This document shows, one piece after another, positions 46,284 through 53,710 of a stretch of 64,000 nucleotides of DNA. Location of the stretch: positions 37,663 through 101,662 of the IMG/VR virus record IMGVR_UViG_3300027734_002590; one strand, given 5' to 3'. The notes under the pieces were generated by a model. That model was not told the origin of the DNA. It saw nothing but the letters and a program-made list of their open reading frames with translations, and did no database searches. The stretch comes from a virus. The position numbers and the translations under genes are program-made. Within the stretch, counting starts at the first letter, position 1; each line of letters opens with the position of its first letter.

Positions 46284-46994
46284 TTAGAATGCTTTGCTTA
46301 CAGAAACAACAAATGTGTCTTTGTATAACTTTTGACCGTTTACGGTATTTGTAGCGTTGAATGAGCTACCTTGATTGCTGTTTGTGTAATACTTACCAGC
46401 AATATCCCAACCTTGTAAATTGTAAACAGCACCGACGTTCCAGTCAGTGTAGTTTAAGCCACTGTTGTTGTTAACATCAGTACGGCCGGCGTGAGCAACG
46501 GCGCTCAATTTACCAACGATTGGCTGAACTAAATCAACTTGATAGTATTGTGAGTTTTTACTGTTAGTAGTACCGAAGTAGTTGCTCAAAGAATTACTTG
46601 CTTTGAATGTAACTGGACCTTTGCCAACTGCAACATAAAGTTCGTTAGTGTCAAAGTTAGTACTAGTACCATTAGTAGCACGTGGATAAAAGTAGTTCAT
46701 TGAACCAACGTCTAAATCAAATCCCAAGAACTTGCTTTTGTAGCCAGCATATAGATCTGATTCAACGCCAGCACCATTACCGTAGAGTTCTGAACTTACG
46801 GAACTGTTCCAGTTACCGACGTATAAACCGCTTGAGTGAGCGTAGTCGATTCCACCTTGTACTGCTGGTGCGTTTTGAGTTTGGCTAACCCCACGGAATC
46901 TGTAGTCAGAGGTAAGAGACATATTGCCTGATACTTGAGCTTGTGCTGTGGCAAATCCTACTGCCAACATAAATGCTAAAAATAGCTTTTTCAT
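46284..46994 (-). CDS. TorF-family putative porin
   Basis: 236 aa with signal peptide (ends ATAQAQ). Mature start VSGNMSLTSDYRFRGVSQTQ is the family hallmark (TIGR02001/TorF): S-D-Y-R-F-R-G. Alternating beta strands and a C-terminal Phe (VVSVSKAF) as in outer-membrane barrels. Known from proteobacteria as diffusion pores. A phage copy may alter uptake or receptor display. Own sigma70 promoter and terminator, so it is independently expressed. Confidence 0.85.
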   Translation of the reverse strand: MKKLFLAFMLAVGFATAQAQVSGNMSLTSDYRFRGVSQTQNAPAVQGGIDYAHSSGLYVGNWNSSVSSELYGNGAGVESDLYAGYKSKFLGFDLDVGSMNYFYPRATNGTSTNFDTNELYVAVGKGPVTFKASNSLSNYFGTTNSKNSQYYQVDLVQPIVGKLSAVAHAGRTDVNNNSGLNYTDWNVGAVYNLQGWDIAGKYYTNSNQGSSFNATNTVNGQKLYKDTFVVSVSKAF

Positions 46995-47037
46995 ATTTTA
47001 TATTTCCTTTTAAAAATGACATATGAGTCATGTCTAT

Positions 47038-47066
47038 ATTATATAGTATTATTACTGATTAGTCAA
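47038..47066 (-). promoter_or_regulatory. Sigma70 promoter of the porin gene
   Basis: TTGACT, 17 bases, TATAAT on the minus strand; leader of about 40 bases with AAAGGAAA. Confidence 0.8.
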
Positions 47067-47070
47067 CCGT

Positions 47071-47102
47071 AAAAATGGCTACCGAAGTAGCCATCGTTTT
47101 TA
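47071..47102 (-). terminator. Terminator after the DUF401-like gene
   Basis: Minus strand GATGGCTAC-TTCG-GTAGCCAT then TTTTTA; 8-bp stem with UUCG tetraloop. Confidence 0.85.
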
Positions 47103-47106
47103 CCAG

Positions 47107-48147
47107 TTAGATTAAGAATGTTATTGTGCCTGCTGTAGCAAGTAATAACGCTCCCCATCCGCCCAATGCTTTGTAATATGTGCTGATAGGTGTGCCGAAA
47201 TAACGGTTACCAATCATAACACACTTATGCGTAGGGCTAATGAGATAGCCAGCAAAGTCTAATGCAAAGAACCATAAGAAGTACTCTTGTCCAAAGACTT
47301 GAGACATAATTACAGCGATTGCAATAAACTTGCCGCTACTTCCCATTAGGAAGCTGGCAATAAAGCCGATAGCCGAAATAGCTACCATGCCAACGAAAGT
47401 ATGCGGATCAAGCACACTTGCCTTTAACATAGTTTGCCATGCGGCATCATAAGTTTTCATGTAGTTGCCTAAGGCGATAACTGCACCAACCCATGCTAAT
47501 ACATCCCAGCGAACATAGCCCAATAATTTCTTAATGTTCCATTGTTGGCTGATGATGATATAGTATAGGGTTAGGAAACCAAAACATCCAATCATCCATT
47601 TGCTTTCGTAGATGTACAAGCCAATGGCTACGAACATCGGTAAAACATTGCGAAGGACTGACGATAGTTTAAAGTTTCCTGGTGTAATTGTAATTTCTTC
47701 ATCATGCACTTGTGACCAAATGTACCAAGCGATGAATACAAAACTAACAACCAACAGTGGTGCGATTAGGCCAAGCCATGCACCATAAGTTAGACCAAAT
47801 GCCGCGATGGGTAGGATTACTGTTTTCTCGAGTGGCGACCACAAATAATAGTGGTGCGTACTCAAATAATCAACAATGCCTAACTTCTCACGGCCTGGTC
47901 CGTCTTTTGGTGCAACTGTGTCAAGCAGACCTGCTGACACAGTGACTCGACCTTCAATTGGCAGAACTCCACCAATTGCGCTTAAGAGTACTACAACGAA
48001 CCTGTTGCTACGGAATGTGTTTCTTACATAGGCAAATGCTGGGGCAAATAGAGCGTACTCTTTTGCTAATCCAGCAGTGATCATAATGAAGAATATCATC
48101 CATAGATACGATATGTCCTTTAACAGGACGTTTGTGATGAAGTCCAT
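47107..48147 (-). CDS. DUF401-like polytopic membrane transporter
   Basis: 346 aa with about ten hydrophobic segments. Two related half-motifs: SAIGGVLPIEGRVTVSAGLL and SFLMGSSGKFIAIAVIMSQV, each with small residues in a broken helix, as in DUF401/ion-transporter superfamily proteins. Probably imports or exports an organic acid; substrate unknown. AAGGAG ribosome site; ends at its own terminator. Transporter genes of this size are rare in phages. Confidence 0.7.
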   Translation of the reverse strand: MDFITNVLLKDISYLWMIFFIMITAGLAKEYALFAPAFAYVRNTFRSNRFVVVLLSAIGGVLPIEGRVTVSAGLLDTVAPKDGPGREKLGIVDYLSTHHYYLWSPLEKTVILPIAAFGLTYGAWLGLIAPLLVVSFVFIAWYIWSQVHDEEITITPGNFKLSSVLRNVLPMFVAIGLYIYESKWMIGCFGFLTLYYIIISQQWNIKKLLGYVRWDVLAWVGAVIALGNYMKTYDAAWQTMLKASVLDPHTFVGMVAISAIGFIASFLMGSSGKFIAIAVIMSQVFGQEYFLWFFALDFAGYLISPTHKCVMIGNRYFGTPISTYYKALGGWGALLLATAGTITFLI

Positions 48148-48158
48148 CGTTTCTCCTT

Positions 48159-48187
48159 AAAAAAGCGACACAACCTAGTGCCGCTTT
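48159..48187 (-). terminator. Terminator upstream of the transporter gene
   Basis: Minus strand AAGCGGCAC-N6-GTGTCGCTT followed by TTTT; ends the 51-48 kb minus-strand operon. Confidence 0.8.
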
Positions 48188-48202
48188 CTTACTTATGCAT
48201 CA

Positions 48203-48460
48203 CTACATCCATCGTAAAATGAAATTGACAGCATCCTTTTTATCTTCAAAAATAAAATCTCTGCCATTGCGTTCAAATGGATTTTTAATGTTTTCTTCTA
48301 ACCAATATGTAATATCAATAGCGTGGTTATTATCTTGTAGACGATTAAGCATAACACGGGTCCATCCTATCCCTTGTAACATACCCCATAGAATTTCTCG
48401 GTCAATTTCGCGGGCCATTTCGTTGCCTGCTTTGTTGAGAATTTCTTCTTCTATACTCAT
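48203..48460 (-). CDS. Small aromatic-tail family protein, 85 aa
   Basis: ATG at 48460 overlaps the preceding stop by ATGA. Helical acidic N-terminus (MSIEEEILNKAGNEMAREID) and the family tail FIFEDKKDAVNFILRWM. Last gene of the operon before the terminator. Function unknown. Confidence 0.7.
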   Translation of the reverse strand: MSIEEEILNKAGNEMAREIDREILWGMLQGIGWTRVMLNRLQDNNHAIDITYWLEENIKNPFERNGRDFIFEDKKDAVNFILRWM

Positions 48461-48633
48461 GCCCATCTCAAGGTACACATCAAATGATCTTTGCTATCTC
48501 TAAAGTATATTTTATAATAACTAATCCACCATCGAGGTCCAGGAGGACCGAATTGTTTATTCAACCAAGAGATTAACTCGGGTGTGAGTCTTTCCAATTC
48601 TATGATAGAATATTCGTGGTCAACTTCTATCAT
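48457..48633 (-). CDS. Small aromatic-tail family protein, 58 aa
   Basis: Starts MIEVDHEYSIIELERLTPEL; ends YKIYFRDSKDHLMCTLRWA, a clear family tail. Overlaps neighbours on both sides. Contains FGPPGPRWW in the middle. Function unknown. Confidence 0.65.
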   Translation of the reverse strand: MIEVDHEYSIIELERLTPELISWLNKQFGPPGPRWWISYYKIYFRDSKDHLMCTLRWA

Positions 48634-49120
48634 GTAGGATTGTTCCTAGCCATTCTTTACAGGGTTGCCATGTTTTATAAATGTGTGACAGTCCGCCTGC
48701 ACGAGTCCATTCGTCACAGTTGCTAGTACGATCATCGATTAAAATATCGCCTGGCTTACAATGCTTCCATTTGTCGTAACTGTATGGGCCGAGGAACACT
48801 GGAATTCCTTCAAAGTGTTCGTGCGCCCACCATACTTTATCCTGTGCCGTAAACTGCATATCATTATTGCGTGGAAGTGCAGATAAGAACGCAAGTCCGT
48901 CAGCTTGTCCATTACTAACAGCATCACGACAATATTGTACAAGATCGTGTGCATTTTCTTTTAATGGTAGGTGCCTATAGAACCTAGCGTTCATTTTAAT
49001 CTTATCCCAATCCTCTTGGGGTATGCGTTCGTTGTCTTTGTTCCAACGCATACGCAAAAACTCTTGTGCGGCAGTATGCCAATCGGCTACTACATCATCC
49101 ATATCTAAATATATAATCAA
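48620..49120 (-). CDS. 5'(3')-deoxyribonucleotidase, HAD superfamily
   Basis: 166 aa. HAD motif I IIYLDMDDVVADWHTAAQEF, later FLSALPRNND (motif II region) and GDILIDDRTSNCDEW (motif IV). This arrangement is that of the NT5C type seen in phages, dephosphorylating dNMPs. Fits with the dCMP deaminase and MazG-like genes in nucleotide-pool control. TAG/TGA region overlaps the next small gene. Confidence 0.88.
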   Translation of the reverse strand: MIIYLDMDDVVADWHTAAQEFLRMRWNKDNERIPQEDWDKIKMNARFYRHLPLKENAHDLVQYCRDAVSNGQADGLAFLSALPRNNDMQFTAQDKVWWAHEHFEGIPVFLGPYSYDKWKHCKPGDILIDDRTSNCDEWTRAGGLSHIYKTWQPCKEWLGTILHDRS

Positions 49121-49121
49121 T

Positions 49122-49445
49122 TTAACTCCATTTCATTATAAACATCGTACGGTCTTTTTCTTCACGAAACCAAAACTTGCGATTGTTAGCATACCAACGT
49201 TCTCCGGGCTGGGGTGCTTTTTTATCTACTTGCTCTGCCCAAATGCTACCTGTAGTTTCCCCACAGGTCTGAATACACCAATCTTCTAGCACTCGCCAGT
49301 TACCGCCGACTGGCTCTATACAATAATATCTATTACCGTAAACTTTACCTTCGCTAAGAACCAAATCAGTAATTGGTTGACTAAGCAAATCATCCATTAA
49401 TCGATCGATAGCTTGAGCACTCCACTGACTCATTTTGCTAGACAT
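49122..49445 (-). CDS. Small aromatic-tail family protein, 107 aa
   Basis: N-terminal helix (MSQWSAQAIDRLMDDLLSQP), a beta region with Trp, and tail KFWFREEKDRTMFIMKWS. Longest member of the family here. Function unknown. Confidence 0.7.
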   Translation of the reverse strand: MSSKMSQWSAQAIDRLMDDLLSQPITDLVLSEGKVYGNRYYCIEPVGGNWRVLEDWCIQTCGETTGSIWAEQVDKKAPQPGERWYANNRKFWFREEKDRTMFIMKWS

Positions 49446-49448
49446 ATA

Positions 49449-49658
49449 TTATGAAACAGCCATCATAAACATAAGAGCATCTTTCTCATCTACGAATTGA
49501 AAGTCCATCCATTCTTCGTTTGAGTGGCACTCAAACTTATCTCCGGGGAGCCCAAAGGTCTCAACAGCATACATACATGCTTTATCCCATGTGCGGTTGT
49601 CGTCTTTAGACTCCCAAGAAAGTCGAACAGTTTTTGAATCGTATGAACGTACCCTCAT
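49449..49658 (-). CDS. Small aromatic-tail family protein, 69 aa
   Basis: Starts MRVRSYDSKTVRLSWESKDD; tail MDFQFVDEKDALMFMMAVS. Compact beta-alpha fold expected. Separated from the 107-aa paralogue by 3 bases. Function unknown. Confidence 0.7.
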   Translation of the reverse strand: MRVRSYDSKTVRLSWESKDDNRTWDKACMYAVETFGLPGDKFECHSNEEWMDFQFVDEKDALMFMMAVS

Positions 49659-49660
49659 CC

Positions 49661-49837
49661 CTATACCATCTCGTCAATGTTGTTACCCTTGTTTAGATCC
49701 TGAGGCTTGATACGTGCTAGCTCTTGTTGTCTATCTTTGATCACTTTGATCTGTTGCTGTTTAATAGTTTCTTGTTGGGCAAGTTTCTGCAACTCAATCT
49801 TGTGAGCTATTGCTGGATTGATGCCGCCTACTTTCAT
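49661..49837 (-). CDS. Small Gln-rich helical protein, 58 aa
   Basis: Starts MKVGGINPAIAHKIELQKLA, then a Gln/Lys/Ile helix likely to form a coiled coil. The ATG overlaps the phosphoesterase stop by ATGA. Function unknown. Confidence 0.65.
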   Translation of the reverse strand: MKVGGINPAIAHKIELQKLAQQETIKQQQIKVIKDRQQELARIKPQDLNKGNNIDEMV

Positions 49838-50664
49838 ACTTCGAAACTAAAACCTGGATCAAACGTATTGGCGATAGTTTCGTATCCCATATAACCACGT
49901 GGGTTAGTAACAACACGAGTATCACCGATCATATAATCACTTTGATTATGCATATGGCCATGTACCCAAGTTTTAATCTGAGGATTATCCAAGATCAATT
50001 CACTTAGGTCACTGTAGTAAGCACCATTCATATGATGGTCGTCTTTATACATAGGGTCAATGCTCAATGATGTCGGAGCATGATGGCTAACCACAACTAC
50101 TTTATCGTCTTTGTGTTCATCTAAAAATACCCGGAGTTTGCCCACAGTATCTTTAAACACACTAGCCGCATAAGCAGGAGTGAAACTATTAGTATAGTAG
50201 CTGTCACCATATAGCGAATCCATCTTGATGCCATGACCAAATTTAATAACTTTAAAATCACTCATGCTTTGCTTGATAACTTGCATACTAGTAGGATTGC
50301 CTTTGTTCATGTCCGTCCAGAATGTGGCTCCAAAGAACCATACGTCATCAATTTGCACCGATTCTTGTTCAAGGAAGTGAACGTTGTCTGGCAGTTCTCT
50401 ACGCAGGCGATCTGGGGTATCATCATAACTGTTATTATAGTGTTCGTGATTGCCCATAATGTAAATCACCTTACGATACTTAGGCATTTCTTCTGCAAGA
50501 AATCTACGATACCTATCTGCTAGGAAAGTATCTTTCTTTGCGTTATCTGCACGACGAAAATGACCTGCTTCCATAATATCGCCAGCCATAATCAGAACAT
50601 CACCACCGGGCAATTCAATGTCCGCAAAGTTAAGATGCATGTCGCTGACTAAATTAATTTTCAT
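49834..50664 (-). CDS. Calcineurin-like metallophosphoesterase
   Basis: 276 aa. Motifs: INLVSDMHLNFADIE, VLIMAGDIMEAGHF, IYIMGNHEHYNNS, VVVSHHAPTSLSI and TWVHGHMHNQSDYM; complete metal set. Third calcineurin-like enzyme in the window, distinct from those at 17178 and 34589. Substrate not evident. Overlaps the upstream 143-aa gene by four bases. Confidence 0.9.
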   Translation of the reverse strand: MKINLVSDMHLNFADIELPGGDVLIMAGDIMEAGHFRRADNAKKDTFLADRYRRFLAEEMPKYRKVIYIMGNHEHYNNSYDDTPDRLRRELPDNVHFLEQESVQIDDVWFFGATFWTDMNKGNPTSMQVIKQSMSDFKVIKFGHGIKMDSLYGDSYYTNSFTPAYAASVFKDTVGKLRVFLDEHKDDKVVVVSHHAPTSLSIDPMYKDDHHMNGAYYSDLSELILDNPQIKTWVHGHMHNQSDYMIGDTRVVTNPRGYMGYETIANTFDPGFSFEV

Positions 50665-51092
50665 TGATAATCCTTATCTAAATTTACATTGGTTAACCCG
50701 GCAATAACTTGGAAGTTATCCCACGCTTTCTTAGCGGCCGGATTACTTTCCAGTTCGCTACTAGGCAACACAGCTTCTAACCAAATTTCTGGACGTCGAA
50801 TAGGATGTGCGCCAAACTTGCGTGGCTGATGCATCTTACCACTATCATACAATTCGATGCTGATGTCGCGGAACTTGGACTCATCCTCCGGGGGATAGTT
50901 TGCCCATTCTGGATTACTCCACAGTCCTCCAAGATTTTGGCCGCCGCCGTACCCTTCCCAAATACCTGCCCATTGTTCATCATTGTTGGGATCAAAATCT
51001 GTGCGAGTAATGAGAACGAGTACTTCATTGATATCTACTTCCCCGTCTACGATATCTCTAATACAACGGCTGTAACTTAATCCGATTTTCAT
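50661..51092 (-). CDS. Conserved phage protein of unknown function, 143 aa
   Basis: The ATG at 51092 is chosen; it gives MKIGLSYSRCIRDIVDGEVD, the N-terminus I recall in phage proteins of this type, with LVLITRTDFDPNNDEQWAGI next. The frame opens further upstream only into the promoter. First gene of a long minus-strand operon (51.1 to 48.2 kb). Function unknown. Confidence 0.75.
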   Translation of the reverse strand: MKIGLSYSRCIRDIVDGEVDINEVLVLITRTDFDPNNDEQWAGIWEGYGGGQNLGGLWSNPEWANYPPEDESKFRDISIELYDSGKMHQPRKFGAHPIRRPEIWLEAVLPSSELESNPAAKKAWDNFQVIAGLTNVNLDKDYQ

Positions 51093-51122
51093 AGTAGTAG
51101 CTTTCTGAATAATATAACAACT

Positions 51123-51151
51123 ATTATACACTCAAATGGTAAACCTGTCAA
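51123..51151 (-). promoter_or_regulatory. Sigma70 promoter of the 51-48 kb operon
   Basis: TTGACA, 17 bases, TATAAT on the minus strand, back to back with the late-type promoter of the ALAS gene. Confidence 0.8.
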
Positions 51152-51164
51152 TTAAATTAGCACA

Positions 51165-51170
51165 TAAATA
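51165..51170 (+). promoter_or_regulatory. Late-type promoter, leaderless
   Basis: ACATAAATATTGCT then ATG at 51176: TAAATA, five bases, start codon. Confidence 0.7.
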
Positions 51171-51175
51171 TTGCT

Positions 51176-52390
51176 ATGATTAAGCCAAAAACACAAGATG
51201 CAATCGCCAAAAGTTTAGAAAAACTCAAAACTGAAGGCAATTACAGAGTATTTACAGACATCCTGCGACAGCGGGGAGACTTTCCAAAAGCTATTTGGTA
51301 CGGAAAATACAACATCAAACATATTACAAATTGGTGTTCAAATGATTACTTAGGTATGGGTCAACATAAAGTAGTAGTTGATGCCATGCATACCGCATTA
51401 GATACTGCCGGTGCCGGCGCCGGTGGCACTCGCAACATTAGCGGTACAACTCACTATCACGTTGCACTTGAACACGAACTTGCCAAGTTACACGACAAGA
51501 CCAGTGCGCTTACGTTTACGTCAGGTTACGTTGCTAATCAGGCTACTCTTAGTGTTTTAGGTCGTATGATACCAAATGTACATTACATTAGCGACAAGCA
51601 TAATCATAACTCAATGATTGTTGGCATCAAGAGCACTAAAGTAGATCGTACTGTTTGGCGACACAATGATTTAGATCACCTACGTGAAATACTACAAGGA
51701 TTGCCGGTTGACTGTCAGCCTATTATTGCCTTAGAAGGAGTCTACTCCATGGACGGTGATCGAGGATTAGTCAGCGATGTATGTGAAATTGCTCGTATGC
51801 ATGGTGCTATGGTTTATGTTGACGAAGTACATGCTGTTGGCCTGTACGGAGCTCGTGGTGCAGGAGTTGCTGAAGAACAATTCTGCGTAGATGGTGTTGA
51901 TATCATACAAGGTACACTGGCCAAAGCGTTTGGCGTACAAGGTGGATACATTGCTGGAAGCCGAGACTTAGTTGATATGGTTCGCAGTTACGCAGACGGC
52001 TTTATCTTTTCAACTAGTATGAGTCCTGTGCTGTGTGCAGGCGCTTTAGCGTCAGTTAAGTACGTTCAAGATCATCCCGAGCTTCGAAATAGAATATTTG
52101 AAGTAGCGCATAATACAAGAGAGCACCTACGTGCTACAGGATTAGAAATCAACCCATTATCAGAGAACGGACATATTGTCCCTGTTATGGTACGTGATGC
52201 TAAGAAAACTAAGGCAATCTCAGATTGGCTATTAGAAGAAAAAGCATTGTACGTACAACCTATCAACTACCCGACTGTTCCGTGGGGTAGTGAAAGATTG
52301 CGCTTTACACCAACGCCCAATCACACTGAGGCAGATATTGATTATCTTGCCCGAAGCCTAAAGGAGGCATTTGATGTTTACAAAAATTAA
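51176..52390 (+). CDS. hemA: 5-aminolevulinate synthase (ALAS)
   Basis: 404 aa PLP enzyme of the alpha-oxoamine synthase family, of alphaproteobacterial ALAS type: TEGNYRVFTDILRQRGDFPK, NWCSNDYLGMGQH, GAGAGGTRNISGTTHYHVAL, VYVDEVHAVGLYGARGAG, PLP-lysine in GTLAKAFGVQGGYIAG and YVQPINYPTVPWGSERLRFT. Condenses glycine and succinyl-CoA to 5-aminolevulinate, the first step of heme synthesis (Shemin route). With the heme oxygenase and bilin reductase it gives the start and end of a heme-to-bilin path. Complete; leaderless late promoter. Confidence 0.95.
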   Translation: MIKPKTQDAIAKSLEKLKTEGNYRVFTDILRQRGDFPKAIWYGKYNIKHITNWCSNDYLGMGQHKVVVDAMHTALDTAGAGAGGTRNISGTTHYHVALEHELAKLHDKTSALTFTSGYVANQATLSVLGRMIPNVHYISDKHNHNSMIVGIKSTKVDRTVWRHNDLDHLREILQGLPVDCQPIIALEGVYSMDGDRGLVSDVCEIARMHGAMVYVDEVHAVGLYGARGAGVAEEQFCVDGVDIIQGTLAKAFGVQGGYIAGSRDLVDMVRSYADGFIFSTSMSPVLCAGALASVKYVQDHPELRNRIFEVAHNTREHLRATGLEINPLSENGHIVPVMVRDAKKTKAISDWLLEEKALYVQPINYPTVPWGSERLRFTPTPNHTEADIDYLARSLKEAFDVYKN

Positions 52391-52796
52391 AAAGTATTTG
52401 TGGTTTACGGCAGGTATACTATTCTTAGGAGTAGCATACATCGGAGTTATCGTTCCGGGCATTCCTTGGTCAACGCCTAGTTTAATTGCGGCATATTGTT
52501 TTGCTCGTAGTTCGAAACGATTCCATGACTATATGCTTAATCATAAACTATTTGGTCCGTTTATTAAGAACTGGGCCGATGGCCGTGTTTATCCTAGCAA
52601 AGTAAAATGGATCATGTTCTTGTGTATGGATGCTAGTTTAATAATTATGTGGTTTGCTACACAGAACTGGAAAGCAGTTGCAGGTATGAGCGTGTTCTTT
52701 GCCCTAGTATTAATTTGGGCAAGCCGTTATCCTAGCACAAAAGAAGAAAGCGACCGTAGAAAGGCCGCTGGCGAAAAAATTGGGTGGTTAAAATGA
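52374..52796 (+). CDS. DUF454 (YbaN-like) inner-membrane protein
   Basis: 140 aa with about four hydrophobic segments; family pattern GVIVPGIPWSTPSLIAAYCF ARSSKRFHDYMLNHKLFGP visible. The ATG at 52374 lies inside the end of the ALAS gene with AAGGAGGC upstream, so the two are coupled. DUF454 genes occur near heme-related genes in bacteria, supporting a heme link; function not established. Confidence 0.82.
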   Translation: MFTKIKKYLWFTAGILFLGVAYIGVIVPGIPWSTPSLIAAYCFARSSKRFHDYMLNHKLFGPFIKNWADGRVYPSKVKWIMFLCMDASLIIMWFATQNWKAVAGMSVFFALVLIWASRYPSTKEESDRRKAAGEKIGWLK

Positions 52797-52885
52797 TTTT
52801 AGATATTATTCTTTATGGCTTTATCGCAGGCATTGCTTACGGCGTTTACAAATTTGTAAAGTTAGCCGTAAGCGATTGTGACTAA
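52793..52885 (+). CDS. Very small membrane protein, 30 aa
   Basis: MILDIILYGFIAGIAYGVYK then FVKLAVSDCD: one membrane helix. ATGA overlap with the DUF454 stop suggests translational coupling. It converges on the exonuclease gene (4-base overlap). Tentative but well placed. Confidence 0.5.
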   Translation: MILDIILYGFIAGIAYGVYKFVKLAVSDCD

Positions 52886-53409
52886 GCAGTTTTGCCTAGT
52901 TTGCGATAAACGGTCTGTACACCTTTAGCTTGACGAATTGCGTCGAACAGCGCATTATGTTGTTCGGCGCTTTTTTCCATCTCAGGATCAGCCAGATCAA
53001 ACAATGTGCGTGTATCGCGACAGCGCCAGAATTCCCAAGGCGGAGTTCTATTAACTTGACGATACATATCTTCAAGAATCATTAAGTCAAATACTGCACC
53101 GTGACTCCAGAATTTATCGCAACCCCAAGCAAATTTGTGAAATGCACTTATAGCATCTTCAAAACTAATACGGCCGTCTGAACTAAATGCTTCTTCCATT
53201 ACTTCTGGATTTTGTTTAGCCCACCAATCTAATGTATTAGGGTCAATATCTCGACCCAACTTATCTTGATCATCTAAATCAATTTTCAAATAGAGCTCGT
53301 CATAAATCTCATTAGTAAATGGATTGAAGGTTACCGCTCCGAGTGTAAGAACTGTAGTGCGAGGTGTAACTGCCATTGTTTCCAAATCTACCATTAGATG
53401 CTTTGCCAT
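52882..53409 (-). CDS. DnaQ-fold 3'-5' exoribonuclease (DUF5051/Rv2179c-like)
   Basis: 175 aa from ATG 53409. KHLMVDLETMAVTPRTTVLT gives D-x-E, FWSHGAVFDLMILEDMYRQV gives the Exo II Asp, and SAEQHNALFDAIRQAKGVQT the His and Asp of Exo III. The W-x-C-R-D-T-R-T segment fits the Rv2179c-like family. Acts on RNA or single-stranded DNA ends; resembles phage DexA-type enzymes. AAAGGCATATT precedes the ATG. Confidence 0.87.
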   Translation of the reverse strand: MAKHLMVDLETMAVTPRTTVLTLGAVTFNPFTNEIYDELYLKIDLDDQDKLGRDIDPNTLDWWAKQNPEVMEEAFSSDGRISFEDAISAFHKFAWGCDKFWSHGAVFDLMILEDMYRQVNRTPPWEFWRCRDTRTLFDLADPEMEKSAEQHNALFDAIRQAKGVQTVYRKLGKTA

Positions 53410-53461
53410 AATATGCCTTTGTATATGATTATACAAACATTATAGCATCAAATTTGAAAAA

Positions 53462-53710
53462 TTAATAGAGTTTTGGCGGTAATTGTTGATCACGTAAATG
53501 TTTTAACCAGCGAGCTCTTGCGGCTCCTTTTTTACGTTTTCTTACGGTGGTGGGTTTTTCGTAGCTTTGACGTTTTAGCACATCCATTAATAGATTGCTG
53601 TCATCTACTTTCTTTTTAAATTTTCTAAGTGAGGAGTTAAAATTATCCCCTACTTCTACCCGTAATCCTTTTACAGGTCTATTTGGCTGTCTCTGCATTC
53701 TTTTCTTCAA
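53462..53710 (-). CDS. rpsU: Ribosomal protein bS21
   Basis: 82 aa. GLRVEVGDNFNSSLRKFKKK, then LLMDVLKRQSYEKPTTVRKR and RWLKHLRDQQLPPKLY: a basic bS21 with the central helix and R-K-K tail. bS21 contacts the anti-Shine-Dalgarno region of 16S rRNA and helps initiation; phage copies are known from large phages and may bias ribosomes to phage mRNAs. It overlaps the clpX end by 32 bases, so expression is coupled. Confidence 0.9.
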   Translation of the reverse strand: MKKRMQRQPNRPVKGLRVEVGDNFNSSLRKFKKKVDDSNLLMDVLKRQSYEKPTTVRKRKKGAARARWLKHLRDQQLPPKLY

